DNA of 9,538 nucleotides from Chloroflexota bacterium (GCA_021785115.1 JAJYGO010000329.1:1-9538), one strand, 5' to 3'; positions 1-6,741 are shown, numbered from the stretch's first letter. Translations and numbers: made by a program. Notes: generated by a model from the sequence alone, not told the origin.

Positions 1-464
1 CCGATCGTCGTGACGGTCGCGATCCGGACGCCGGCCATGATCACGGGAAGCGCGACCGGGATCTCGACGCGCACGAGCCGCTGGAGCCGCGTGAGGCCCA
101 TCGCGTCGGCCGCCTCGAGCACGTCGCCGGGCACGGCGTCGAGACCGGCCAGGATGTTGCGGATCAGGATCAGCAGCGTGTACCCGACGAGCCCGACCTC
201 GGACGTCGTCGTGGAGAGTCCGGTCACGGGGATCAGCAGCACGAACAGCGCGAGGCTCGGGATCGTGTAGATCACCCCGGCGACCCACGTGATCGGCCCC
301 TGCGTCCGCGCGTAGCGGTGCGCGACGAGCGCGAGCGCGAACGAGAGCGTCAGCCCGATGACGATCGCGATGACGGTGAGCTCGACGTGCTGCCCGAGGG
401 CGGCGGCGATGTCGTCGAGGTGGTTCGCGACCCAGCTCCAGCGGATGAGCGGCTCGTTGGGCAC
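1..464 (-). CDS. OpuCB/ProW-type osmolyte ABC transporter permease (partial, 3' end outside window)
   Basis: Inner-membrane permease of a glycine betaine/carnitine/choline-type uptake system. The first 154 residues are visible, reading leftwards. Hydrophobic segments lie at about residues 28-48 and 58-82, with another at 92-108. The cytoplasmic EAA loop of binding-protein-dependent importers is at about 117-145 (E117-A-A-D-A-M-G123, then IPVALPVIMAG), where the ATPase docks. The segment YTIPSLALF (66-74) is typical of OpuCB/OpuBB. The chosen start is GTG at 464. It lies 3 nt after the stop of the upstream ATPase gene and has a GGAG Shine-Dalgarno 8 nt before it (positions 473-476), inside the ATPase coding end. 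The close linkage to a CBS-domain ATPase fixes the transporter type. The substrate cannot be told from a permease alone, and no substrate-binding protein is in the window. Family assignment is firm; substrate is inference. Confidence 0.9.
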   Translation of the reverse strand, partial: MPNEPLIRWSWVANHLDDIAAALGQHVELTVIAIVIGLTLSFALALVAHRYARTQGPITWVAGVIYTIPSLALFVLLIPVTGLSTTTSEVGLVGYTLLILIRNILAGLDAVPGDVLEAADAMGLTRLQRLVRVEIPVALPVIMAGVRIATVTTI

Positions 465-467
465 GCG

Positions 468-1706
468 TCAGGCTCCGGGATCGGCCGGCGCGGTCGCGGC
501 GGACGCGGGCGAGCGCTCGTCTTCCTCGTCCTGGAGGAGAGCGGTGATCGAGTCCAGGCTCGCGAGGCCGCGAGGCCGCCCGCCCTCGTCGACGACGATG
601 CCGGTCCGCACGCCCTCGTCGAGCAGCAGCGAGAGCGCGTCGCGGAGCGTGGTGTCGAGCCCGAGGAGCGGCGAGAGCCTGGTCACGCGCCCTTCGTCGA
701 GCCGCGCCGTCCCGGGCCGCAGAGCGCTGTCCGCCCACCCGATCGGCACGCCGTCGGTGTCGACGAGCAGCACCCACCGCGGGAGGCGGCCGCCCTCGCG
801 GCGCCGGACGTCCGCCGGCGTCTCGTCGGGCGTCGCCACTGGAGCGGGTTCCAGTGGCAGGTCGCGCACGTGGCGGAGCGTCAGGCGCTTGAGCGCCCGG
901 TCTGCCCCGACGAAGCGCGCCACGAAGTCGGAGGCCGGTCGGGCGAGCAGCTCGGCCGGCGGCGCGAACTGCGCGAGCGTCCCGCCCTCCTGCATGACCG
1001 CGACGAGGTCGCCCATCTTGATCGCCTCGTCGATGTCGTGCGTGACGAACAGGATGGTCTTGCCGAGCTCGCGCTGGAGCCGGAGGAGCTCGTCCTGCAG
1101 GCGCGCGCGCACGATGGGATCGACGGCGGCGAACGGCTCGTCCATCAGCAGGAGCGGGGGATCCGCCGCGAGCGCGCGCGCGACGCCGACACGCTGCTGC
1201 TCGCCCCCCGACAGCTCCGACGGGTACCGGCGCATGTACCGCGCCGGGTCCAGCCCCACGAGCCGCAGCAGATCATCCGCCCGCTCGCGCCGGCGTTTCG
1301 CGGACCAGCCGAGGAGGCGCGGCACGACCGAGACGTTCTCCGCGATCGTCTCGTGCGGGAACAGCCCGACCTGCTGGATCACGTAGCCGATCCCGCGGCG
1401 AAGCTCGACCGGGTTCTGCGCGGCGATGTCCTGCCCGTCGATGAGGATGCGGCCGGCCGTCGGCTCGATGAGCCGGTTGACCATCTTGAGGCTCGTGGTC
1501 TTGCCGCACCCCGACGGGCCGACGAGGACGCATGTGGCGCCGGCGGGGACGGAGAAGCTCAGGTCATTTACGGCGGCGGGTCCGTCAGACCGGCCGCCGT
1601 ACTGCTTGCTGACGTGCTCGAAGGCGACGGTGGCGGCGCGATGCGTGGCGCGGGATCGGTCGGTCGTCGATGTGGACAGCGCGGGGTCCTCGGGTGCGTA
1701 CGGCAT
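468..1706 (-). CDS. OpuCA/ProV-type osmolyte ABC transporter ATP-binding protein with C-terminal CBS domains
   Basis: ATPase powering uptake of quaternary-amine osmolytes, 412 residues. The ABC domain spans about 27-265: Walker A GPSGCGKTT (63-71), Q-loop Gln at 111-112, signature LSGGEQQR (165-172), Walker B LLLMDE (185-190) and switch His223. All catalytic residues are present. Residues of about 270-390 match the paired CBS region of OpuCA/ProV; the second CBS (about 342-390, GIVVDEGGRPRGLASLDSI) is clear and the first is degenerate. A short acidic run, DEEDE (393-397), follows the CBS pair and then a loose Ala/Pro tail. In the characterised OpuA system, CBS domains plus an acidic tail sense ionic strength, so osmotic gating here is plausible. 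The ATG at 1706 is the only good start before the ABC fold. The permease follows 3 nt downstream. It lies 114 bp after the ABC-2 block on the same strand and may have its own promoter. Confidence 0.93.
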   Translation of the reverse strand: MPYAPEDPALSTSTTDRSRATHRAATVAFEHVSKQYGGRSDGPAAVNDLSFSVPAGATCVLVGPSGCGKTTSLKMVNRLIEPTAGRILIDGQDIAAQNPVELRRGIGYVIQQVGLFPHETIAENVSVVPRLLGWSAKRRRERADDLLRLVGLDPARYMRRYPSELSGGEQQRVGVARALAADPPLLLMDEPFAAVDPIVRARLQDELLRLQRELGKTILFVTHDIDEAIKMGDLVAVMQEGGTLAQFAPPAELLARPASDFVARFVGADRALKRLTLRHVRDLPLEPAPVATPDETPADVRRREGGRLPRWVLLVDTDGVPIGWADSALRPGTARLDEGRVTRLSPLLGLDTTLRDALSLLLDEGVRTGIVVDEGGRPRGLASLDSITALLQDEEDERSPASAATAPADPGA

Positions 1707-1820
1707 CCATCGTACCGGCTGTCCCCGCGGCCGCTCCCGAACCCGCCGGCCCGACCAGCACGCGAACCTCGGCCGGAGCCGCTCACGCCGAGCCGGCCCC
1801 GCCGCCGCGGCCCGCCGCGA
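1707..1820 (-). other. Spacer between ABC-2 block and osmolyte transporter genes, with possible weak stem-loop
   Basis: A 114-bp gap separates the last ABC-2 permease from the osmolyte ATPase, much larger than the other same-strand gaps. It contains a 6-bp all-GC inverted repeat, GGCCGG at 1771-1776 and CCGGCC at 1793-1798, around a 16-nt loop. This could be a weak transcription terminator, but there is no T-tract. A TACGAT hexamer at 1709-1714 (minus strand) lies just before the ATG, probably too close to be its promoter. I see no coding sequence here. Confidence 0.35.
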
Positions 1821-2567
1821 TCAGGGGCGCTCGGCGACCTCGAAGCCGGCGAGCCGCCACACCGCGAGGACGGTCGCGGCTCCCGCGACGAGCGCGCCGA
1901 GGCCGACGGATCCCGCCAGCGACAGGTGCGCCGGCAGCGCGGATGGCTGGATGGGGTCGAGCGCGGCCGCCACCCCGAGCACGTACTGGTGCACGCTCGC
2001 GAGCCGCGTGCCCGCGAACAGCCCCGCGATCACGCCCTCCCACAGGTACACGTAGATGAGCCCGACGATCAGGGCGTGGGTGGTGAACAGGCTGAGCACG
2101 ACCGCGATCGTCGCGTAGATCAGCGCACCCCATGCGATCCCGACGACCGAGGCGACGACCAGCCCGTAACCCGCCGAACCGGGCAGCGAGACGAGCAGCG
2201 CGACGGCCGCGGAGACGCCGACGATCACCGTGGTCGTGGTCGCGGCGACCAGGATCTTGGCGGCGACGATCTCGCGCCGCGGGACGGGCCGCACGAGCAG
2301 GTAGACGATCGTGCCGTCCTCGATCTCGCCGCCGAGGACAGAGGTCCCGAAGATCAGCGCCACGAGCGGCAGCAGCGTCGTGACGACGATGCCGTTGAGG
2401 AGATCGGCCGACCAGCCCTGCGGGTCCTCGCCCGACACGAGCCGGTAGATGACCGCCACGAGCACGGGGATCGCGCCGGCGAGCACGGCGATGACCGCCC
2501 GCCGGCGGCCGAGCGCCTGGCGCATGGTGAGCACGAACAGCTGGCGGAAGACCCCGTTGCGGCTCAT
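1821..2567 (-). CDS. ABC-2 type transporter permease (second of the block)
   Basis: Integral membrane subunit of an ABC-2 transporter, 248 residues, normal for the compact ABC2_membrane families. Six hydrophobic stretches can be seen at about 24-44, 58-78, 102-127, 134-160, 164-186 and 216-238. The cytoplasmic motif GGEIEDGTIVYLLVRPVPRR (79-98) followed by EIVAAK is typical of the family after TM2. The chosen start is ATG at 2567, giving MSRNGVFRQL with a basic amphipathic N-terminus; upstream residues in this frame are low-complexity and unlike the family. The stop of the preceding ATPase lies 58 nt upstream, and a 19-codon mini-ORF links the two. Its natural partner is the ATPase at 2626-3573. 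The transported substrate is unknown; this family includes drug, antibiotic and Na+ exporters. Confidence 0.88.
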   Translation of the reverse strand: MSRNGVFRQLFVLTMRQALGRRRAVIAVLAGAIPVLVAVIYRLVSGEDPQGWSADLLNGIVVTTLLPLVALIFGTSVLGGEIEDGTIVYLLVRPVPRREIVAAKILVAATTTTVIVGVSAAVALLVSLPGSAGYGLVVASVVGIAWGALIYATIAVVLSLFTTHALIVGLIYVYLWEGVIAGLFAGTRLASVHQYVLGVAAALDPIQPSALPAHLSLAGSVGLGALVAGAATVLAVWRLAGFEVAERP

Positions 2568-2626
2568 CAGTGCCTGCCCGTCCGCACGGGATGGCGGCCC
2601 GGTCGCCGCGCCACCGGCCCGGCCAT
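2567..2626 (-). other. Candidate 19-codon coupling mini-ORF between ATPase and permease
   Basis: The ATG at 2626 overlaps the TGA stop of the upstream ATPase as TGATG. The frame runs 19 codons, beginning MAGPVARRPG and ending VRTGRH. Its own TGA then overlaps the ATG of the downstream permease, again as TGATG. The peptide is Arg/Pro/Gly-rich with no recognisable domain. This geometry would let terminating ribosomes restart at each junction and so couple the two subunits. It may be chance, because open frames are easy to find in such GC-rich DNA. No clear Shine-Dalgarno is seen. Confidence 0.25.
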
Positions 2627-3573
2627 CAGCCGGCCACCAGGTAGCTGAACACCGATTCGAGGGTCTCGTCGGTCGGGCGCAGCTCGTACAGGGAGACACC
2701 CGCGGAGGCTGCGACGCGCGCCACGAGGCGCGTGAACGAGCCGTAGTCCGCCGCGCGCACGTCGAGCCCGCCGTTCGCGATCTGGACGCCCAGCACGGCG
2801 TCCTCCGTGAGGAGCCGGGCGGCGATCGCCCGGTCGTCGCTCGTGCGGAGCGTGAACGTGTGGGGCCGGTCGGTCATGAGCCGCCGGATCGCGCGGTAGT
2901 CGCCGGCGGCGGCGAGCCGTCCCGCGACCATCACGAGGACCTGCTGTGCGAGCCGCTCGACCTCCTCGAGGATGTGGGACGAGAACAGGATCACGCGTCC
3001 CTCCCGGGCCATCCCGTCGAGGAGCGTCATCATGTGCAGGCGTTGCCGCGGGTCCATCCCGTTGAACGGCTCGTCGAGCAGCAGGATGCGGGGGTCGTGC
3101 ACGAGCGCCGCCCCGAGCTTCACGCGCTGGCGCATGCCCTTCGAGTAGCCGGCGATCGGCCGGTCCGCCGCCTCCTCCATGTCGACGAGCGCGATCGCGC
3201 GCCGCGCCGCCGCCTCGGGATCCGGGAGGCGGGCGAGTCGGGCGGACAGCAGGGCGAACTCGCGGCCGGTCAGGAACCCGTACGCGGCGTCCCGCTCGGG
3301 AGCCAGGGCGACGTGCCGGTAGATCGCGGGGTGTTCGCGGGCGGGCTGACCCTCGACGAGCACGGCTCCGCTCGACGGGGCCAGGAGCCCGGCGAGCATG
3401 TTGAGCAGCGTCGACTTCCCGGCTCCGTTCGGGCCGAGGAGGCCGGTCACCCCGGGTCCGACCGCGAAGGTCACGTCGTTGACGGCGACGACGTTGCCGT
3501 ACCAGCGGGCGGCGTGGACGGCCGCGAGCGGCGCGGTCGAGGGGTCGAACGGGGGTCGGCTGGGTTCGGCCAC
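2626..3573 (-). CDS. ABC-2 type transporter ATP-binding protein (second of the block)
   Basis: Cytoplasmic ATPase that drives an ABC-2 permease, 315 residues from the GTG at 3573. Walker A is GPNGAGKST (47-55), the signature is YSKGMRQR (143-150), Walker B is ILLLDEP (163-169) and the switch His is H200 in FSSHILEEVE. The Q-loop carries Glu93 (ALAPERD) instead of Gln. After the ABC domain (about 18-222) comes a C-terminal domain of about 90 residues ending LESVFSYL, common in NatA/CcmA-like exporters. Start choice: the GTG at 3573 has GGGGAGGG 9 nt upstream. An in-frame GTG at 3630 overlaps the previous stop as GTGA and would add 19 disordered residues. I prefer 3573 but either is possible. 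It lies between two permease genes on the same strand and most likely pairs with the downstream one. Confidence 0.92.
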   Translation of the reverse strand: MAEPSRPPFDPSTAPLAAVHAARWYGNVVAVNDVTFAVGPGVTGLLGPNGAGKSTLLNMLAGLLAPSSGAVLVEGQPAREHPAIYRHVALAPERDAAYGFLTGREFALLSARLARLPDPEAAARRAIALVDMEEAADRPIAGYSKGMRQRVKLGAALVHDPRILLLDEPFNGMDPRQRLHMMTLLDGMAREGRVILFSSHILEEVERLAQQVLVMVAGRLAAAGDYRAIRRLMTDRPHTFTLRTSDDRAIAARLLTEDAVLGVQIANGGLDVRAADYGSFTRLVARVAASAGVSLYELRPTDETLESVFSYLVAG

Positions 3574-3626
3574 GTCTCCCGGCCCTCCCCAGAGCGTCCC
3601 CGGGCGCCGTTCGCCCGCCGGGCCGC

Positions 3627-4565
3627 TCACGCCGCGATCCTGTGGAAGCGCCGCAGGACGACGGCGATCCCGATGGCGGCATAGACGAGCGCCGCCAGCA
3701 CGTAGACCCAGCCGGCGAGGTCGGCGCGCGCCAGCGCGTCCTCGGGGGCGGTGCCGAAGAACCACCGGACGGCCCCGTCACCGACGAGCGAGGGGCTCAG
3801 CAGGACGGCGTCGTGGGTCCACGACGTGAACTGGGAGGCGGCGGCAGTGGGGGGCGGCGTGATCGACGCGATGAGCGAGCCGAGCCCGTCGGCGATGAAC
3901 CAGTACGCGACGATGCCGCCCGTCGCGTACGCCCGGCGCGGTGTGAGCGACGCGATCGCGAGCGCGACGCCCGTGACCTGCAGTGCGACGACGATCCCGC
4001 TGCCGAGGATCAGCCCGGGCTGGTCGGCGTTGTTCGAGAGGTACGACACGGGGTCGGACCGGACGAGCGCCGTGCCGAGATACAGCACGAACTCGGGGAT
4101 CAGCGCGATCGCGAGCATCGCGGTGAGCAGCGCCGCGAGCCGCGCGACGGCGTAGTCGCGGCGCTCGAGCGCCCGCGAGAAGTACAGCGACAGGACGTGG
4201 TGCCGCTGGTCGCGGCTTCCGAGCTCGGGGGCGACTGCCGCGCCGAACAGCACCATGACGGTGCCGACCAGCGAGAAGTAGTTGTCCAGCCTGACCGGGC
4301 GCAGCGCCTCCCCGGCGAGCGCGGTCACGCCGAGCTCGATGAGCGCGGGCACGAGCGCGATCGCGAAGAGGCCGATCGGGATCACCTTCGAGCGGGTGCT
4401 GCGCCCGATCCCGAACGACGCCGCCAGGCCGTGCAGGTACAGCGACCGGAAGGCGTACGCCCTCCCCAGCCGCTGACCGCGGTAGCGCTGGTACCCGAGG
4501 TCGTAGATGCTCCCCGAGGTGCCGATGCGATCGGCGGAGACGGCGCCCGGCCCGTCGGCGCTCAT
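3627..4565 (-). CDS. ABC-2 type transporter permease (first of the block)
   Basis: Integral membrane subunit, 312 residues. The N-terminus carries IYDLGYQRYRGQRLGR (20-35), which I recognise from memory as recurring in ABC-2 permeases of high-GC Gram-positive bacteria. Hydrophobic segments are at about 60-83, 96-115, 141-166, 186-208, 213-235 and 284-305. The charged loop SRDQRHHVLSLYFSRALERR (117-136) before TM3 is the coupling-helix type region that would contact the ATPase. The start ATG at 4565 overlaps the TGA of the upstream ATPase as ATGA, so translation is likely coupled and the pair assembles together. The protein is longer than the second permease of the block and clearly diverged from it, so the two are not a recent duplication. 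The substrate is unknown. Confidence 0.9.
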   Translation of the reverse strand: MSADGPGAVSADRIGTSGSIYDLGYQRYRGQRLGRAYAFRSLYLHGLAASFGIGRSTRSKVIPIGLFAIALVPALIELGVTALAGEALRPVRLDNYFSLVGTVMVLFGAAVAPELGSRDQRHHVLSLYFSRALERRDYAVARLAALLTAMLAIALIPEFVLYLGTALVRSDPVSYLSNNADQPGLILGSGIVVALQVTGVALAIASLTPRRAYATGGIVAYWFIADGLGSLIASITPPPTAAASQFTSWTHDAVLLSPSLVGDGAVRWFFGTAPEDALARADLAGWVYVLAALVYAAIGIAVVLRRFHRIAA

Positions 4566-5572
4566 CGACGATCCCGCTGGCCGGCGGGCGCGGCCTGTGT
4601 GGTCGACGGCGCCGGGGCTGCCGCCGCGCGCTCGTCCGACCGCATCTGCTCGTCGCCCGTCGACGCGACGAACGGCGCCTCGCCGCGGAACAGGTCCTCG
4701 AGCTGGTGGCGCCGCTGCTCGACACGCACGAGCGGAAGCCCGAGCTCCGCGACCGCGTCGCGCACGAGGTCGTAGGGCGGCGGTCCGTCCAGGTCGACGA
4801 GGACCGTGCGGCCCTCGCGGGTCACCGCGCGGCCCGCGTTCGCGAGCGCCTCGGCCAGCCGGTCGGCACCGTCCTCGACCTCCACGGTCAGGACGCGCGT
4901 GAGCGCGGTGAACCGGGCCAGCGGCGCCGACGCCACGAGGCGGCCGGAGTCGATGGCGACGAAATGGTCGCACACGCGTTCGACCTCGCCGAGGAGATGC
5001 GACGCCATCACGATGGCGATGCCGAAGTCCGTGCCGACACGCCGGACGAGCGCGAGCATCTCGTCCCGCCCCGCGGGGTCCAGCCCGGACGTCGGTTCGT
5101 CGAGGAACAGCAGGGCAGGATCGTGCACGAGGGCCTGCGCGAGCTTCACCCGTTGCTGCATCCCCGTCGAGTACCCGCCGATCGGCCGGTAGCGCTCCTC
5201 GTACAGCCCGACCAGCCGCAGCGTCTCCGCCGCGCGCTCGCGTGCCGCGTCCGCCGGCAGCCCGCTCATCCGCGCCATGTGCGCGACGAACTCGGTGCCG
5301 CTGACGTCCGGCGGCAGGCAGTCGTGCTCGGGCATGTACCCGACGCGCTGCCGGATGCGGCTCCCCTGGGTCGCAGTGTCCATGTCGAGCACGATCGCGC
5401 GGCCCGACGTCGGCGGCACGAGGCCCAGCAGGATCTTGATCAGCGTCGACTTCCCGGCGCCGTTCGCCCCGACCAGACCCACGATCCCGCCGTCCAGCTG
5501 GAGCGTGATCCCGTCGAGCGCGATCGCCCCGGGATACCGCTTGGTCAGGCTCTCCGTCGCAATGAGCGGCAT
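4562..5572 (-). CDS. ABC-2 type transporter ATP-binding protein (first gene of the block)
   Basis: ATPase of 336 residues from the ATG at 5572 (MPLIATESLTKRYPG). Walker A is GANGAGKST (35-43), the signature is YSTGMQQR (134-141), Walker B is LLFLDEP (154-160) and the switch His is H192 in ASHLLGEVE. The Q-loop has Glu82 (GYMPEHDCLP) where most ABC ATPases have Gln. Residues of about 222-297 form the usual C-terminal accessory domain ending LEDLFRG. A disordered Ala/Pro/Arg tail (about 305-336) runs into the overlap with the permease gene (ATGA at 4562-4565). An in-frame ATG at 5590 would add MRHAVA; it is less like the family but cannot be excluded. This is the promoter-proximal gene of the four-gene ABC-2 block and is divergent from the phosphatase gene. 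The proteins describe an exporter family; the cargo is unknown. Confidence 0.93.
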   Translation of the reverse strand: MPLIATESLTKRYPGAIALDGITLQLDGGIVGLVGANGAGKSTLIKILLGLVPPTSGRAIVLDMDTATQGSRIRQRVGYMPEHDCLPPDVSGTEFVAHMARMSGLPADAARERAAETLRLVGLYEERYRPIGGYSTGMQQRVKLAQALVHDPALLFLDEPTSGLDPAGRDEMLALVRRVGTDFGIAIVMASHLLGEVERVCDHFVAIDSGRLVASAPLARFTALTRVLTVEVEDGADRLAEALANAGRAVTREGRTVLVDLDGPPPYDLVRDAVAELGLPLVRVEQRRHQLEDLFRGEAPFVASTGDEQMRSDERAAAAPAPSTTQAAPAGQRDRR

Positions 5573-5811
5573 GGCGACAGCATGGCGCATCCGCGACCCC
5601 GAGGTCGAGGCGTCCGGTCACCACGCGCGACCGGGAGGGCGCCGTCTTCGTGCGGAAGCGCAGCGGCGGGGACACGCGCCGGCCGGGATCGCCCGGGAAC
5701 AGGTCCGTGGGCGCGTCGCGCGCGGCCGCGCGTCCCGCCACGTCCCGTGGGCTGCTGTCCCGCCGGCGGCGGGCGGCCGGCTCCTCGGCGGCGGCCCGTA
5801 GAATGCCCGGC
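5573..5811. promoter_or_regulatory. Divergent intergenic region between ABC-2 block and phosphatase gene
   Basis: This 239-bp spacer must carry the promoters for both the minus-strand ABC-2 genes and the plus-strand phosphatase. The clearest element is TAGAAT at 5799-5804. A perfect 14-bp palindrome, CGCGCGGCCGCGCG, lies at 5719-5732 and could be a repressor site or chance in GC-rich DNA. GTCCCG recurs at 5732, 5742 and 5757. I see no convincing -35 box on either strand, no -10 for the ABC-2 side, and no small gene. The phosphatase frame stays open upstream to 5650, but the translation is Arg-rich and unlike any phosphatase N-terminus. Confidence 0.5.
5799..5804 (+). promoter_or_regulatory. 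-10 hexamer (TAGAAT) for the phosphatase gene, implying a leaderless start
   Basis: TAGAAT matches the TANNNT -10 consensus in an otherwise GC-saturated spacer. It ends 7 nt before the GTG at 5812, so transcription would begin at or next to the start codon. Leaderless mRNAs with this geometry are well known in Actinobacteria. No -35 resembling TTGACA is visible at 16-18 bp spacing. Confidence 0.5.
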
Positions 5812-6648
5812 GTGGATTCCCGCCATCTGACGCCCGCGGAGGCCGAGCGCGCCCTCGCCGTGGCCGTGTCCGCGGCGCATCTCGCCGGCCGCGAGGAGCT
5901 GGAGCGCCTCGGCCGCGTCGAGCAGGTCCGGCGGAAGAGCGCCCGGGACGTCGTCACGGAAGTCGACCACCTCGCCGAGCGGCTCATCCTCGACGCGATC
6001 CGGGCGGCGTTCCCGGGCGACGCGATCCTGGCCGAGGAGTCCGGTGAGCACGCGGCCGCTGCGGGCGCGCGCCCGACGGCGGGCACGGGCAGGGCCTGGA
6101 TCGTCGACCCGCTGGACGGGACGGTGAACTACGCGAACGCCATTCCGGTGTTCGCCGTGAGCGTCGCGCTCGCCGTCGACGGACGCCCCTGTGTCGGAGT
6201 GGTGTTCGATCCGGTCCGCGACGAGCTGTTCACGGCGATCGCGGGGGAGGGGACGCGGCTGAACGGCCATCCCGTCGCGAACCCCGACAAGGCGGACATG
6301 GGCGACTACGTCATCGGGCTCGGGTACGCGCCGCGAGACTGGCACTCGGACCTGGGCGAGCTCCGGCGCAGCGTGCGGGCCTCGCGCCACCTGGGCTCGG
6401 CGGCGCTCGAGGTCTCGTACGTTGCCGCCGGCCGTCTCGATGCCTGCATCCACCCGACGGGCATCTCGAACTGGGACGTCGCGGCCGCGGGCCTCATCGC
6501 GGAGGAGGGCGGAGCCGTGGTCACGACGGCGGACGGCGAGCTGTGGTTCGACCTGTCGCGCCCGTCGACGTCGATCGGGATCCTCGCCGCGCCGGCGCGA
6601 CACCACCGCGCGCTGCTCGACCTGTTCCTGGCGTCCGGCCGAAGCTGA
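5812..6648 (+). CDS. Inositol monophosphatase family protein
   Basis: Mg2+-dependent sugar-phosphate phosphatase of 278 residues, the usual family size. Metal and catalytic motifs are all present: DVVTEVDHLAER (46-57), AEES with Glu75 (74-77), the signature WIVDPLDGTVNY (96-107) with Asp99 and Asp102, and NWDVAAAGLIAEEGG (220-234) with Asp222 near the C-terminus. Known members hydrolyse myo-inositol-1-phosphate, fructose-1,6-bisphosphate, histidinol phosphate or NADP(H); the sequence does not decide among them. I chose GTG 5812 because TAGAAT lies 7 nt upstream and no Shine-Dalgarno precedes it. An in-frame ATG at 5803 overlaps that hexamer and would add three residues. It is a single-gene unit, divergent from the ABC-2 genes and convergent with the ThDP enzyme. 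A role in inositol-lipid synthesis would fit the nearby lipid kinase, but that is speculation. Confidence 0.93.
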   Translation: MDSRHLTPAEAERALAVAVSAAHLAGREELERLGRVEQVRRKSARDVVTEVDHLAERLILDAIRAAFPGDAILAEESGEHAAAAGARPTAGTGRAWIVDPLDGTVNYANAIPVFAVSVALAVDGRPCVGVVFDPVRDELFTAIAGEGTRLNGHPVANPDKADMGDYVIGLGYAPRDWHSDLGELRRSVRASRHLGSAALEVSYVAAGRLDACIHPTGISNWDVAAAGLIAEEGGAVVTTADGELWFDLSRPSTSIGILAAPARHHRALLDLFLASGRS

Positions 6649-6676
6649 CGCTTCGGGTGAAGCTGACGCTTCGGGC
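6641..6676 (+). repeat. Two tandem 18-bp repeats, each with a short hairpin, spanning the phosphatase stop codon
   Basis: The unit GAAGCTGACGCTTCGGGT occurs at 6641-6658 and again at 6659-6676, differing only in the last base. Each copy contains GAAGC and GCTTC separated by four bases, a 5-bp hairpin. The first copy includes the TGA stop (6646-6648), so the second carries a spare copy of it. This looks like a local duplication at the gene end. Confidence 0.75.
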
Positions 6677-6702
6677 GGCGCCCGGCCGTGCGGCCCGGCG
6701 CC
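6677..6702. terminator. Candidate bidirectional terminator hairpin between convergent genes
   Basis: The 11-nt arms at 6677-6687 and 6692-6702 pair at 10 of 11 positions around a GTGC loop, and all pairs are G-C. It lies 28 nt after the phosphatase stop and 39 nt beyond the ThDP enzyme stop, so it could end transcription from both sides. It lacks a T-tract on either strand, as is common for high-GC terminators. Confidence 0.5.
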
Positions 6703-6717
6703 CCGGCGCCCCGGCGC
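6697..6717. repeat. Short 8-bp tandem repeat (GGCGCCCC) in the convergent spacer
   Basis: GGCGCCCC occurs at 6697-6704 and 6705-6712, followed by a partial GGCGC at 6713-6717. It overlaps the right arm of the candidate terminator. Two more small inverted repeats follow: GAGCC/GGCTC at 6722-6726 and 6737-6741, and GGGCT/AGCCC at 6736-6740 and 6744-6748. The last spans the stop of the ThDP gene. No coding sequence is visible here. Confidence 0.6.
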
Positions 6718-6741
6718 GCGTGAGCCGGAGCGCGCGGGCTC

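Noticed and set aside
1709..1714. TACGAT as a leaderless promoter for the osmolyte ATPase
   Set aside because: It ends only 2 nt before the ATG at 1706, so transcription would begin inside the coding sequence. No suitable in-frame start lies just downstream.
318..2648. A 776-codon open frame on the plus strand across three minus-strand genes
   Set aside because: It is antisense to well-supported ABC genes, and its product is an Arg/Asp/Glu/His-rich string with no domain. Long antisense frames are expected at this GC content.
5650..5811. Phosphatase start at the in-frame ATG 5650
   Set aside because: It would add 54 Arg/Ser/Ala-rich residues absent from the family, and the TAGAAT hexamer next to 5812 supports the shorter form.
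4566..6086. Upstream extension of the first ABC-2 permease frame to 819 codons
   Set aside because: The added residues are Arg/Ala-rich shadow of the ATPase and phosphatase genes. The ATGA overlap at 4562-4565 gives a clean start.
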